A stretch of DNA of 64,000 bases from DATFFO01 sp963772815 (GCA_963772815.1 CAVYYV010000005.1:434001-498000), one strand, 5' to 3'. Positions 42,950 to 52,433 are shown, counted from the first letter of the stretch. Translations and numbers: made by a program. Notes: a model not told the origin generated them from the sequence alone.

Positions 42950-44202
42950 GACTCCACCTCCTCCAGCACCTGATCGAGCGGGTGGGACGGGCTCCAACTG
43001 CCCACTGCCACGCCCTGTTCTCGAAGCCGGTCCATCATCATGTCCCGCTCCATCTCCCAGATTCGGCGTGCGGCCGCCCGCGGCCGGTCACGAGGTGGTC
43101 TGAGCAACGAAGAGACATCCAGGGCTATCACCGCCACATCGACCCCCCTATGGGCCAGCAAGGAGATCCTGGCCCTGACACCTTCGTCGAGGAGCGGGGA
43201 CACGAACACCACCATCGATGGAGGCCGGATGACCTGGCTGAGGATCCGGTCGACCGCCATCCACACCGGCCTGGACGCCGCTTGAGTGTCGAGCAGAGCC
43301 GAGACCAGGCGCTGATGATGGACGGCTCCGGAATCGAGCCCGAACCATTTCTGATGACCGGCCAGCGACACCAGGCCCACCCTGTTGCGCGCCTTGCCGT
43401 AGACATCGATCAGCGAGGCGGCTATCCGGACCAGCGTCTCCAACCCCTGCTCCGTCTCCGACCCGGGGTCGAGGAAAGAGTCGACCACCAGGACGAGGTC
43501 GGCATTGCGGTCTGCGTGGCGCTGATTGACCCAGACCTGTGAGCTGCGGGCCGTGGCTCTCCAGTTGACCATCCGCGGCGAATCGCCCGGCGCCCACAAC
43601 CGAAGCTCTGCCAGCTCGAAGCCGGGGCCACGCTGGCTCGATACGAGGTCTCCTACGTGGAGGCTGGTCTGCGTGGGAGTCACGAGGCGCCGGGTCGTTT
43701 CCGTGTCCGGCAGCACCGTGACCACGTCCGGGTCATTGCAGCGTGCGGTCCCGAAGAACATTCGGGAGAGATCCGTGACCCACGCCTCTGCCTGACCAAG
43801 CGGATAGTTGCCCCAGCGTTCCAGGCGGATCTGAACCCTGGCATGACCCTCGCCACCGCGCAGCGGCAGGGTAAGCCCGGACCTGCCCGACCGCTCGGCT
43901 CCTTCCACCCCGACCACCCGGGCCCGGGCAGGCAACCGGAGCCCGACGTGAGCCACGGTCCCATGGCCAGAGACGACCACAGACGCCTCCACGACCCCGC
44001 CTTCCACTGTCCGTTCGCTGGTGGTGGTGAGCTGTATCGATGCCGGCGAGCCTTCCCGCTTGAGAAGCTCGAAGACCAGCACCGCAACCATGGGCGCCAC
44101 CACCAGAACCGGTGCCGGATCACCCAGAGCCAGGGCAGCGAACGGCGCTATCACCGCCGTGGTGAGGTACACCCAGCCGCGGGCCGAGAGTCCTTGCCTC
44201 AC
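42916..44202 (-). CDS. DUF58 domain protein
   Basis: The 428-residue protein has two N-terminal membrane helices (about residues 8-50) and a von Willebrand-like DUF58 part: the signature FELAELRLWAPGDSPRMVNW (about residues 195-214), then LVLVVDSFLD. DUF58 proteins are found with MoxR ATPases and likely act with them on folding or assembly of envelope complexes. The GTG start at 44202 overlaps the MoxR stop as GTGA. Confidence 0.87.
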   Translation of the reverse strand: MRQGLSARGWVYLTTAVIAPFAALALGDPAPVLVVAPMVAVLVFELLKREGSPASIQLTTTSERTVEGGVVEASVVVSGHGTVAHVGLRLPARARVVGVEGAERSGRSGLTLPLRGGEGHARVQIRLERWGNYPLGQAEAWVTDLSRMFFGTARCNDPDVVTVLPDTETTRRLVTPTQTSLHVGDLVSSQRGPGFELAELRLWAPGDSPRMVNWRATARSSQVWVNQRHADRNADLVLVVDSFLDPGSETEQGLETLVRIAASLIDVYGKARNRVGLVSLAGHQKWFGLDSGAVHHQRLVSALLDTQAASRPVWMAVDRILSQVIRPPSMVVFVSPLLDEGVRARISLLAHRGVDVAVIALDVSSLLRPPRDRPRAAARRIWEMERDMMMDRLREQGVAVGSWSPSHPLDQVLEEVESWRRLWRRARV

Positions 44203-45161
44203 GGGTGGTGAGGGTCGACCACCGGGACCGGAACCTGGGACAGGCAATCGGTCACGACCGCCCGCTCGTCGACTCCCTGAGCCCAGGCCTCCGGGCGCAG
44301 AACCAGGCGATGCGCCAGGGCCGGGACCGCTACCAGCTGCACGTCGTCGGGAAGCAAGAAGTCGCGTCCATCCAGCGCCGCCATCGCCCGGCCCACCTTC
44401 ATCATCGCCAATGATCCGCGGGGGCTGGCACCCACTCTGACCCGTCGATGTGAGCGCGTGACTGAGGCAATGGCCACCGCATAACGGCCTACCGCCTCGG
44501 ACACGAAGACCGCCTCGCAGACGGCTTGCATCTGTAGGAAACGATCCCGGTCCACGACCTGATCCAGCTCCCACCTGTCGTTTCGCCGTTCGGCACGATG
44601 CCTCAGGATCTCCCACTCGGAATCACCGTCGGGATACCCCACGTCCACCCTGACCATGAACCGATCGAGTTGGGCCTCCGGCAGCGGGTAGGTCCCCTCG
44701 TACTCGATCGGGTTCTGGGTGGCCACGACCAGAAAGGGCGACTCCATGGGGTGAGTCACTCCGTCAACGGTCACCTGGCGCTCCTGCATCGCCTCCAGCA
44801 GGGCGGCCTGTGTCTTGGCAGGAGCCCGGTTGATCTCATCGGCCAGCAGCAGGTTCGTGAACACAGGGCCCGGCCGGAATGCCGGACGATGATCGCCCGG
44901 ATCGAGCACCACCGATCCGGTGATGTCCATCGGCATCAGATCGGGCGTGAATTGGATCCGGTTTTGGCCCAATCCCGTGGCTGCCGCCAGCGCTCGCAGC
45001 GACAGGGTCTTGCCCAAGCCGGGGAGATCCTCCACCAGAACGTGGCCGTTGGCGAGTGCCGTGGCAAGCATGAGCCGCAGGACGTGCCGCTTGCCGATAA
45101 CCACCTTCTCGACCTCGTCGAGGACCCCGGATGCGAACCCGGCCACGTCTTCGGGTGTCAC
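44199..45161 (-). CDS. MoxR family AAA+ ATPase
   Basis: The 320-residue ATPase has Walker A EDLPGLGKT (about residues 44-52), Walker B LLLADEINRAPAKTQAALLE, sensor 1 VVATQNPIEYEG and the MoxR mark GASPRG near residue 245. MoxR proteins work as chaperones for protein or metal-cofactor assembly, normally with a DUF58/VWA partner, which is the overlapping gene here. The start is GTG, overlapping the upstream gene by 4 bp. Confidence 0.93.
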   Translation of the reverse strand: MTPEDVAGFASGVLDEVEKVVIGKRHVLRLMLATALANGHVLVEDLPGLGKTLSLRALAAATGLGQNRIQFTPDLMPMDITGSVVLDPGDHRPAFRPGPVFTNLLLADEINRAPAKTQAALLEAMQERQVTVDGVTHPMESPFLVVATQNPIEYEGTYPLPEAQLDRFMVRVDVGYPDGDSEWEILRHRAERRNDRWELDQVVDRDRFLQMQAVCEAVFVSEAVGRYAVAIASVTRSHRRVRVGASPRGSLAMMKVGRAMAALDGRDFLLPDDVQLVAVPALAHRLVLRPEAWAQGVDERAVVTDCLSQVPVPVVDPHHP

Positions 45162-45625
45162 AGGGCGCCGATGCGCTCGATCAGCATCTCCACCTCCTCG
45201 GTTGCGATGGGCCCTGTGCCGTTCAGCACGCGTGCCGCCTCCTCCCCCAGCAACTGCCGGCCGGCATCACCGGCGAGATCCTCGGTGTCCATTCCGCTGC
45301 GATGAGCGGTGAGAGCCGTCAGCCGCCGCCGCAGCCGGACCTCGTCACCCATCCTGGGATCGCCGGCGCCCGTCACCTCGAGCTCGAGGGAGAGAAGCGA
45401 GGCCGGTGGGCGAATCCGGTGCCGTGCCCAGATCGGCCTGGACGGCGGCCTCTCCACAGGCTGAGCGGGGAGACGGTGCCACGCGGTTGCCCCGAGCGCC
45501 CCCACGAGGATCATCTCCCAGAGCAACTTGACGGGTGGGCCGGTCATCTGCACGACGACCAGCGCCGCTCCCAGCAGAGCCAGCAAGGCTACGGCCCGGG
45601 CCAGCCTCCTAGTGGTCGGCGGCAC
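45158..45625 (-). CDS. Hypothetical membrane protein of the MoxR operon
   Basis: A 155-residue protein with two membrane helices near the N-terminus (VALLALLGAALVVVQMTG and LLWEMILVGALGATAW) and a cytosolic helical remainder (MGDEVRLRRRLTALTAHRSG to EEVEMLIERIGAL). I do not recognise a domain. The 4-bp overlap with moxR and the 17-bp overlap with the DUF4129 gene tie it to the operon. Confidence 0.7.
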   Translation of the reverse strand: MPPTTRRLARAVALLALLGAALVVVQMTGPPVKLLWEMILVGALGATAWHRLPAQPVERPPSRPIWARHRIRPPASLLSLELEVTGAGDPRMGDEVRLRRRLTALTAHRSGMDTEDLAGDAGRQLLGEEAARVLNGTGPIATEEVEMLIERIGAL

Positions 45626-46460
45626 CTTCGATCCCTTTCGCTATCTGGGCCGAAGCATTCTCTGCCGAGGCCACCTCGGAATCGCGGGTTGGGTGAGCGG
45701 AGAATCGAGCCCGGTTGTAGAGGTATGCCAGACGCCCGGTGGGCTCGGCTCCGCCCCGTTTACCCAGGCGTCTCAAGTGGGAGGTGACCGTCTCGGTGCG
45801 GGCGCGTCCCAGACCGACTTCGGTTGCCCGGCGGGCCAGCCCGCGGTATGCAGCCAGCACCCGGGACCGGGAGTCACTCGGGTTGAGATCGGACTCGATC
45901 CAGATGGACGGAGGAACTTGTCGGCCGGCAGCCATGGGCGGGACAGCCGGGGCAGACTGGCTGCGCCGCCTCCACAAGACGAATGCCAGGCCTGCGATGG
46001 CCGCCGCCACGACCACCCAGACGTCCGGACCGACGACAGGCACGGTGCCGGCCGACGATCCGTCGGCGCGCCCGGCCACCGTAGTGGTGGTGAAGAACGT
46101 GGTCTGCGTCTCGCTGGGACCGCCGAAATGGAGGTTGGGAAGGACCAGCAACACAACCGCTGCCACTACCGCCATCGCCGCCAGCGTCGCCCAGGGAGGC
46201 ATCGAGGCCCGGCGGCGCCCCCGCTTGGCGGCCCGGGGACGAAGCAGGAAGCGGTAGATCGCAGCCAGGAGCACTGCCGCGTACAGGACCCGCATGGCCG
46301 GACTGAACAGGTCCGCCACGACATCAGAGTCGAAGCCCAGAGACGAGCCCGACCCGGTGCCGGGCAGGCCGGTGGAGACCACAGCCACCGCCATCATGAG
46401 GACTCCGACCAGGGCGGCCACGCCCACGGCCGCCCATCTCGAACCGGCGAACCGCTTCAT
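45609..46460 (-). CDS. DUF4129 domain membrane protein
   Basis: The 283-residue protein has three or four membrane helices and a C-terminal DUF4129 domain (SRVLAAYRGLARRATEVGLG, then TVTSHLRRLGKRGG to ARFSAHP). DUF4129 is often found with transglutaminase, DUF58 and MoxR genes; here the transglutaminase is absent. ATG 46460 begins the first helix region. It is the first gene of the five-gene operon. Confidence 0.82.
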   Translation of the reverse strand: MKRFAGSRWAAVGVAALVGVLMMAVAVVSTGLPGTGSGSSLGFDSDVVADLFSPAMRVLYAAVLLAAIYRFLLRPRAAKRGRRRASMPPWATLAAMAVVAAVVLLVLPNLHFGGPSETQTTFFTTTTVAGRADGSSAGTVPVVGPDVWVVVAAAIAGLAFVLWRRRSQSAPAVPPMAAGRQVPPSIWIESDLNPSDSRSRVLAAYRGLARRATEVGLGRARTETVTSHLRRLGKRGGAEPTGRLAYLYNRARFSAHPTRDSEVASAENASAQIAKGIEGAADH

Positions 46461-46526
46461 CACCACGCACCCTACCGGCCGGGAGGTTCGCCGCCACCGG
46501 GCATCACTCACTCGGCCGGCCGGGCC

Positions 46527-47234
46527 TCAGGACGTAGCAACCGCCTCGAGCGCCAGATCTACCGCCAGGGTCAATGAGTCCGCCACCGGCACACCGACCG
46601 CCTCCAGGTCGTGGCGATGGTGCGAGCCCCCGTCGAACAGCACCGCCTTGGCCCCCACCGCCCAGGCGGCAGCGGCGTCGTCGGGCACATCTCCCACCAC
46701 AACGACGGCGGCCGGAGCCAAGCCCAGCACATCCAGATGCTCGGCTAGAGAATCCGCCTTCTCCGCCCCACGGTTTCCCTGCGAGCCATTCACGGCATCG
46801 AAATACCCAGCCACGCCCAGACGATCGACGATCCCGACCAGATGCTCATGCGGTGCCATGGACAGCAAGGATTGGCCCAGCCCGCGATCTCGGGCGACGT
46901 CGAGGGCGGTACCGGCGTCAGGGGCCAAGCCGACCGTGGCCACTCGCGAGAAGTAGGCCTCGTGAAAGAGCTCGTTGATGTGGAGCCACTCTGCGTCGGT
47001 CACCGGGCGGCCGAGAAGTCGCTCGTAGAAGAGGCTGACCGGGCGGGTGTAGTGACTGCGGTAGCCGTCGGCATCGATCGGGGAGCCGCCGTAGGCGGCC
47101 AGGCCCACGTTGACCGACTCGACAACGATGGGCAGATCGTCGAGGAGCGTCCCATTCCAGTCCCAGACCAAATGTCCCGATCCCCTTGCCCGGGAAGGAT
47201 CTGATGTCGGGGTGGGTCCGGTCGCCGCGATCAC
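46527..47234 (-). CDS. HAD-family phosphatase (phosphoglycolate phosphatase-like)
   Basis: A 235-residue HAD hydrolase. The nucleophile motif is VWDWNGTLLDD (D25, N27), where the usual second aspartate of DxD is N. Motif II is the SLLSMA serine, and the motif III/IV region is GAEKAD and VVVGDVPDDAAAA. The fold suggests phosphoglycolate phosphatase or pyrophosphatase. The GTG start overlaps the recR stop. Confidence 0.82.
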   Translation of the reverse strand: MIAATGPTPTSDPSRARGSGHLVWDWNGTLLDDLPIVVESVNVGLAAYGGSPIDADGYRSHYTRPVSLFYERLLGRPVTDAEWLHINELFHEAYFSRVATVGLAPDAGTALDVARDRGLGQSLLSMAPHEHLVGIVDRLGVAGYFDAVNGSQGNRGAEKADSLAEHLDVLGLAPAAVVVVGDVPDDAAAAWAVGAKAVLFDGGSHHRHDLEAVGVPVADSLTLAVDLALEAVATS

Positions 47235-47824
47235 AGCTCCATGCGCCCGACCAGGGCACGTCCCAGAGTCAACTCATCGGCGTAGTCGAGGTCGCCGCCC
47301 ACCGGCAGGCCGGAAGCGAGACGGGTGACCCTGACGCCCAGAGGCTTGAACTCACGGGCGAGGTACATGGCGGTGGCATCGCCTTCCATGGTGGGATTCG
47401 TGGCCGCGATCAGCTCTGTGATCTCCTCCTCGGCGATGCGGTCCTTCAACTCGGCGAAACGGAGCTGGTCGGGCCCTACTCCGTTGATGGGAGAGATGGC
47501 ACCTCCCAGCACGTGGTAGCGACCCCGGAACTCCTGGGTTCGCTCCACGACCGGTATGTCCTGGGGGCGCTCCACGACGCACACGACGTGTGGGTCGCGA
47601 CACGCGTCGCGGCAAACCGAGCACTCCTCGGCTCCGGTCATGTTGAAACACCTACGGCAGGGGTGGACCTGGTCGCGGAGATCGGAGATGGCCTGAGAGA
47701 GGCGACGGGCATCTGCCTCGTCCACCGCCAGCAAATGGAAGGCGAGACGCTGGGCCGTCTTGTTTCCCACGCCGGGAAGGCGGGAGAGCTCGTCGACGAG
47801 GCGCTGGACAGGACCCTCGAACAT
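47231..47824 (-). CDS. recR: Recombination protein RecR
   Basis: The 197-residue DNA repair protein has an N-terminal helix-hairpin-helix (LSRLPGVGNKTAQRLAFHLL), a zinc finger with C-x2-C and C-x2-C (HPCRRCFNM, then ECSVCRDACRD), and a Toprim domain with VVERPQDIPVVER and TNPTMEGDATAMYL. It acts with RecO/RecF to load RecA. It is in the standard order dnaX, ybaB, recR. Confidence 0.95.
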   Translation of the reverse strand: MFEGPVQRLVDELSRLPGVGNKTAQRLAFHLLAVDEADARRLSQAISDLRDQVHPCRRCFNMTGAEECSVCRDACRDPHVVCVVERPQDIPVVERTQEFRGRYHVLGGAISPINGVGPDQLRFAELKDRIAEEEITELIAATNPTMEGDATAMYLAREFKPLGVRVTRLASGLPVGGDLDYADELTLGRALVGRMEL

Positions 47825-48147
47825 CAGCCCAGCAGACCACCCAGGTCGAGACCGCCGGCCAGACCTCCGAACTGGTCTCCGGCGGCGTCCGTGGCCGCTT
47901 TCATGGCCTGATTCACTGCAGCAACGACCAGATCCTCGAGCATGTCGACATCATCGGGGTCGATCACCGAAGGATCGATGGCGACGCTGACCAGGTGCTG
48001 GGCACCCGAGACCGTCGCCGTCACCACTCCCCCGCCGGCCGAGCCTTCGAAGGTCTGGGTGGCCAGCTCCTCCTGTGCGGCGGCGAGCTGCTCCTGCATT
48101 TTCTGAGCCTGCTGCAACAGCTGGCGCATGTCGGGCTGACGGTTCAT
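47824..48147 (-). CDS. ybaB: YbaB/EbfC family nucleoid-associated protein
   Basis: A 107-residue protein with a helical start (MRQLLQQAQKMQEQLAAAQE) and the typical VVTATVSGAQHLVSVAIDPS and DLVVAAVNQAMKAA parts. It binds DNA as a dimer. Its stop overlaps the recR ATG by one base. The dnaX gene lies upstream after a 269-bp gap. Confidence 0.92.
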   Translation of the reverse strand: MNRQPDMRQLLQQAQKMQEQLAAAQEELATQTFEGSAGGGVVTATVSGAQHLVSVAIDPSVIDPDDVDMLEDLVVAAVNQAMKAATDAAGDQFGGLAGGLDLGGLLG

Positions 48148-48175
48148 GATTCGGATTCCCCACCGATCGGCTGCG

Positions 48176-48199
48176 GTCCATCACAGGGTAGTGATGGAC
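48176..48199. repeat. 9-bp perfect inverted repeat between dnaX and ybaB
   Basis: GTCCATCAC and GTGATGGAC pair around AGGGTA. It lies in the 269-bp gap, about 30 bp upstream of the ybaB start, so it could be a 5' leader hairpin or operator. Confidence 0.55.
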
Positions 48200-48416
48200 G
48201 GGCATTGAGCCCGCGCACCAACGCCCATCGTTCTCTGGATGCTGACCAAGAAGGAAGCGCCCCTCATGTCCGAGCCGGTCGTATTGTCGAAGGATGAGCG
48301 AAACGACACTGTCCATGGCCAACGAGGCCATCGTCGGACTCGCTCGTCGAGTCGTTGAGTGTGCGTTAAGCAACCGCCACGGTTGACTTTGACACACAGA
48401 AGCGGACGCCCCGGTC

Positions 48417-50159
48417 TCAGTCCTCGTCGACCAGCTCCGCTCCCAGCTCGTCGGCCAGCAGCTGGGCCGGGTCCACGTCATTCCCCGGTCCGTCGAGCAG
48501 TTCCTCCGCGGAGATGTCGACCTCCATCTCAGACTCGGACTTCTCCCCTCCGCCTTCATCAGAGGAGATGAAGCGAACCGCAACGGGTCGTTCGAGCAGA
48601 TCGCCCGCCTTGGTGGCCACCACCTTGGCGATGGCGGGATCGTCCTGGAGGTTCTCCAGATGGAACAGGTGCGGGACCTGCAGGATGATGGCCGACCCAT
48701 CCACTCCGGCGGGCACCACCTCCCGGAACAGGGCCCAGCGGCGTGCGCCGAGCACATCGCGCAGGCCTCCGAACAGACCCGGCCAGATCGACTGGAGCTG
48801 GGCCATCTGGAGAGGGGGGCCCTCGGTAACCTCCTCGTCGGCAGCAGGCTCGGGCTGCGCCTGCGCCTGCGCCGGCGGGGGCGGTTCCTGGTCCGGTTCC
48901 TCTGCTCGGACCTCAACCGGACGGGGTCGGGCGGGAGCCGTCTCGGTGCGTCGCCCAGACGCCCCACCGGACTGGTCGGACGGCCGAGGGGAATCCTCGC
49001 CCAGCGCCTCCACGCGGCGCTCCAACCGGCCGATCCGGGCCGCCAAGGCGTCGGGATCGGAGGTCACCTCGGGTCGGGTCAGCTTGATGAGGGCCAGCTC
49101 GATCATCAGGCGCTCCTCACGTCCCTCCCGCAGTCGGACCAGTGCCTCCCCCAACACATCCACTGCCCGCAGAACGTCGGCGGCCGGCAAGGCGGCGGCG
49201 GTCTTCTTCCACGACTCGATCACGTCTGACGACTCGTCGGCGATCTCTTCGAGGTTGGGTGCGTAATGAGCCAGGAACACCCCACGGAAGAACGAGATGC
49301 CCTCGGCGGTGAACCGGCGCAAGTCGACCCCGTCGGCGGCCAGCTGGGCCACGAGATGGAGGGCGGAGGTGGCGTCGTGGGAGCCAACCGCCTCGGCGAG
49401 CTGGGCGTAGGCCTCCCAATCGGCCAAGCCGAGGGCCCGCCGGACACCGGCCGTGTCGACCGTCCCATCGCCCAGGGCCGCCACCTGCTCGAGGAGGCTG
49501 AGCGAGTCTCGGGCAGATCCGGCCGCATGACGGGCCACGGCCACCAGGGCGGACGGGTCCACGTCATAGCCCTCCAGGTCGGCGATCCGGCCCAGGTGGG
49601 CTGCCAGGGCCTCGACCGGGATGGGATGGAAGTCGAAACGCTGGCTGCGGGAGCGGATCGTGTCCAGCAGCTTGTAGGGCTCGGTTGTGGCGAGGACGAA
49701 ATAGACGTGGTCGGGCGGCTCCTCCAGAGTTTTGAGGAGGGCGTTCCCGGCCGCCTTGGAGAGCATGTGGGCCTCGTCGAGGATGAACACCCTCTGGGAG
49801 CCGGCGTGGGCGGCGACGGTCGTAACCGAAACCCGGATATCACGGATGTCCTCGACCGAGTTGTGGCTGGCGGCATCCAGCTCCATGACGTCGAACGACG
49901 ACCCGTCGATGATCGACAGACAGCTCTCGCACTCGTTGCAGGGAGAGCCGTCCGGGTGGCGGTTCTCGCAGTTGAGCGACTTGGCCAGGATGCGAGCCGT
50001 GGTCGTCTTGCCCGTTCCACGCGGCCCGGCGAAGAGGTAGGCGTGTGCCACACGGCTCTCGGCCACCTCCCGGGAGAGTGTGGCGGTGACGTGACCCTGA
50101 CCCACCACGTCGTCGAAGCTCTGCGGCCGATATTTCCGATACAACGCCTGATACTCCAT
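48417..50159 (-). CDS. dnaX: DNA polymerase III subunit gamma/tau
   Basis: The 580-residue clamp-loader ATPase has Walker A GPRGTGKTTTARILAK, four zinc cysteines (LNCENRHPDGSPCNECESC), Walker B FILDEAHML and sensor SRSQRFDF. A proline- and acid-rich linker (about 380-450) leads to a tau-like C-terminal domain. ATG 50159 starts MEYQALYRKYRPQ, the usual N-terminus. No slippery A-run for a gamma form was noted. Confidence 0.95.
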   Translation of the reverse strand: MEYQALYRKYRPQSFDDVVGQGHVTATLSREVAESRVAHAYLFAGPRGTGKTTTARILAKSLNCENRHPDGSPCNECESCLSIIDGSSFDVMELDAASHNSVEDIRDIRVSVTTVAAHAGSQRVFILDEAHMLSKAAGNALLKTLEEPPDHVYFVLATTEPYKLLDTIRSRSQRFDFHPIPVEALAAHLGRIADLEGYDVDPSALVAVARHAAGSARDSLSLLEQVAALGDGTVDTAGVRRALGLADWEAYAQLAEAVGSHDATSALHLVAQLAADGVDLRRFTAEGISFFRGVFLAHYAPNLEEIADESSDVIESWKKTAAALPAADVLRAVDVLGEALVRLREGREERLMIELALIKLTRPEVTSDPDALAARIGRLERRVEALGEDSPRPSDQSGGASGRRTETAPARPRPVEVRAEEPDQEPPPPAQAQAQPEPAADEEVTEGPPLQMAQLQSIWPGLFGGLRDVLGARRWALFREVVPAGVDGSAIILQVPHLFHLENLQDDPAIAKVVATKAGDLLERPVAVRFISSDEGGGEKSESEMEVDISAEELLDGPGNDVDPAQLLADELGAELVDED

Positions 50160-50205
50160 GCACCCAAGACGGTACCGAGATCGCCCGCCTCCTGACAACG
50201 GGGGT

Positions 50206-50250
50206 TCTGTGAACCTTTTCGGCGACGAGCGCCGAAAAGCGGTTCACAGA
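50206..50250. repeat. Long hairpin between divergent dnaX and ABC transporter genes
   Basis: TCTGTGAACC TTTTCGGCG pairs with CGCCGAAAA GC GGTTCACAGA around ACGAG: 19 base pairs with a 2-base bulge. It lies in the 153-bp divergent promoter region. No T tract follows, so an operator, cruciform or REP-like element is more likely than a terminator. Confidence 0.6.
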
Positions 50251-50312
50251 CGTCCGCGTTCCCACCCTCAACGGGTTCTCGCTCACGTTGCGGGGGAGAA
50301 GCGCCGATACTG

Positions 50313-51122
50313 GTGGCGGTGATTGCCTCTCTCGATAGATCCTTCGATGATGTCGCTCCGGCGGTGTGGACGCACCAGCTCGTCCGACGCTTCGGCCGGA
50401 TGGACGCCGTAGACCACCTCGACCTCTCGATCCGCCCCGGCGAGTTCTACGGCCTTCTCGGGCAGAACGGGGCCGGGAAGACCACGACCATCAAGATGAT
50501 CGTCGGCCTGCTACGCCCCACTTCTGGTCGGACGGGCATCGGCGAGTTCGACACCTGGAAGTCTCCGCTCGAGGTTAAGCGCCGCATCGGAGTCCTGCCC
50601 GAGGAGTTCAATCTGTACGAGCGTCTGACCGGTGCCGAGTTGCTGGACTTCACGGCTGCCCTGCATGGAGTGCCGAAGGCGGACGCGGTCGTCCGTCGCG
50701 ACGATCTGCTGGGGATGCTGGATCTGGAGGACGACGCCGGCAAGCTGGTGCGGGACTACTCACGGGGAATGCGCAAGAAGGTAGCGCTGGCTGCGGCCAT
50801 CATCGCCCGACCGCCCGTGCTCTTCCTCGACGAGCCCTTCGAAGGCGTCGACGCCGTCTCGGCCCGCCTGATCCGCCGCCTGCTCTCCCGCTACACCGAG
50901 CTGGGCGCCACCATCGTGTTCTCTTCCCACGAGATGCATCTGGTCGAGAAGCTCTGTACGCGGATCGGGATCATGAGCCACGGCAAGCTCATGTTGGAGG
51001 ACACCCCGGCGGGTCTCTGCGCCCGGATGGGAGTCTCCAGCGTGGAGGACGCCTTCATCGCAGCTGTGGGTGGCGCCGACGAGGAGCGAGGACTGTCATG
51101 GTTCGAGAGCTCTTCGGCCTGA
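50313..51122 (+). CDS. ABC transporter ATP-binding protein
   Basis: The 269-residue ATPase has Walker A GLLGQNGAGKTTTIKM, signature YSRGMRKKVALA and Walker B PVLFLDEPFEGVD. The single-domain form and the partner membrane protein (overlapping by 25 bp) indicate an ABC-2-type exporter. It starts at GTG 50313 with a GATACTG box just before, without a clear ribosome site. The substrate is unknown. Confidence 0.9.
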   Translation: MAVIASLDRSFDDVAPAVWTHQLVRRFGRMDAVDHLDLSIRPGEFYGLLGQNGAGKTTTIKMIVGLLRPTSGRTGIGEFDTWKSPLEVKRRIGVLPEEFNLYERLTGAELLDFTAALHGVPKADAVVRRDDLLGMLDLEDDAGKLVRDYSRGMRKKVALAAAIIARPPVLFLDEPFEGVDAVSARLIRRLLSRYTELGATIVFSSHEMHLVEKLCTRIGIMSHGKLMLEDTPAGLCARMGVSSVEDAFIAAVGGADEERGLSWFESSSA

Positions 51123-52432
51123 AGGCCCGCCTGTTCTGGAACGGGCTCCGGGCCGATCGCCAGCGTAGGATCGGTCTCCCCCTGATCCTTGCCCTGGTCG
51201 GTTGGCTGTCCTGGCGTCTCACCTCGGCTCACCTCGCCACCCTCGCTTCACTGAGGGCCGGGGCGATAGACGAATACATGGCCTGGGCGGCTCTGATCCT
51301 GTTCGTCGCCTGGGCGGCGCTCCCGGTCGTCGTCTTCCCCCTGGACGAAAACCTCGACCCTCAACAGCTCGCCACCCTCCCCATTCCACGACCCCGGCTC
51401 ATCGTCGGGTTGGTGGCGGCATCCTTCATCGCTCCGCCCATCGTTGCCGCCGTGGCGTTGGTGGGCTCGACGGTCACCCATCGGCTTCCCGCCCTGCTGC
51501 TCACCGTGCCGGCCGGGATCGTCTTCCTCGTCCTGCTCATAGTGGGTGCTCAGGCGTTCACGACCCTCATGTCGGCCATACTCCACAGCCGACGGGGTCG
51601 CGACGTGGCCGTCTTCCTGATCATGGGCATCGGCCTGGTCAGCTTCGCGGGCTACCAGACGGTCCGCTCGGCCGTAGCCGACAACGGTCTCACAGCCGCG
51701 GTTCTCTCCCATCCCATCGACCATCTCTGGTGGGCCGTCGCTCCACTCGCTCCCGCCCACGCCATCACGGCTGCCTGGAACGGTGAGATGGGTGCTGCGC
51801 TGCTAGCCCTCCTGGTCGGGGGGGCGTGGGTGGCCGTGATCGCAGTGTTGTGGGAGCGGGTTCTGCGCTGGATGCTCGTGACGCCCCGGCAGGAATCCGG
51901 CGTCTCCACGGTGCGGGGAAGGCATGGTTTCGCCCGGGGCCGCTGGCGCACCCCGTTCATCGTCGCCCGCAAGGAGCTTCGCTTCTATCTCCGCGACCCC
52001 CGTCAGCGCCTGGTCTGGACCGGGACCGTCATCTTCGTCGGCCTGGCCGTGGCGGCGCTGGTGGTGGGATCGGAGGGAATCGGCCGATTCAGGGCCAAGG
52101 AGTGGCTCCCCGTGCTGGCCCCGGCGCTGGTCCTTCTGGTCGGGTTGCCGGTGGCGCTCAACCAGTTCGGGTGGGAACGCAATGCCGCCTCCTACCTGTT
52201 CGCTCTCCCCGCCAAACCCCGCTCGTTGATCATGGGCAAGAACATCGCGGCCCTGATCGGTTTGCTGTTCGAGACCACCTTCATCGGGATCCTGTTTGCC
52301 TGGTGGTCGGATGGATGGCGCTGGGCAGGCCTGGTGGTGCCGCTGAGCCTGGGAACGATCGGCTGCCTGCTGGCGGTGGGAAACATCGTCTCCATCCTCG
52401 CCCCGCTCAGGTTGCCCGCGCGAAGGCACTGA
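51098..52432 (+). CDS. ABC-2-type exporter membrane protein, main part
   Basis: The 444-residue protein has about ten membrane helices and a central soluble loop (VRGRHGFARGRWRTPFIVAR KELRFYLRDPRQRL). It is the permease partner of the upstream ATPase. The frame ends with LPARRH at 52432, while the next frame continues LPARRTDMFAQ and another 80 hydrophobic residues to 52694. One extra base near 52424 would explain this, so the true protein is probably about 531 residues. Confidence 0.8.
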   Translation: MVRELFGLKARLFWNGLRADRQRRIGLPLILALVGWLSWRLTSAHLATLASLRAGAIDEYMAWAALILFVAWAALPVVVFPLDENLDPQQLATLPIPRPRLIVGLVAASFIAPPIVAAVALVGSTVTHRLPALLLTVPAGIVFLVLLIVGAQAFTTLMSAILHSRRGRDVAVFLIMGIGLVSFAGYQTVRSAVADNGLTAAVLSHPIDHLWWAVAPLAPAHAITAAWNGEMGAALLALLVGGAWVAVIAVLWERVLRWMLVTPRQESGVSTVRGRHGFARGRWRTPFIVARKELRFYLRDPRQRLVWTGTVIFVGLAVAALVVGSEGIGRFRAKEWLPVLAPALVLLVGLPVALNQFGWERNAASYLFALPAKPRSLIMGKNIAALIGLLFETTFIGILFAWWSDGWRWAGLVVPLSLGTIGCLLAVGNIVSILAPLRLPARRH

Positions 52433-52433
52433 C

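Noticed and set aside
48148..48416. SRP (4.5S) RNA gene, often near dnaX
   Set aside because: The conserved GGAAGG/AGCA apical motif of the SRP RNA is absent on both strands.
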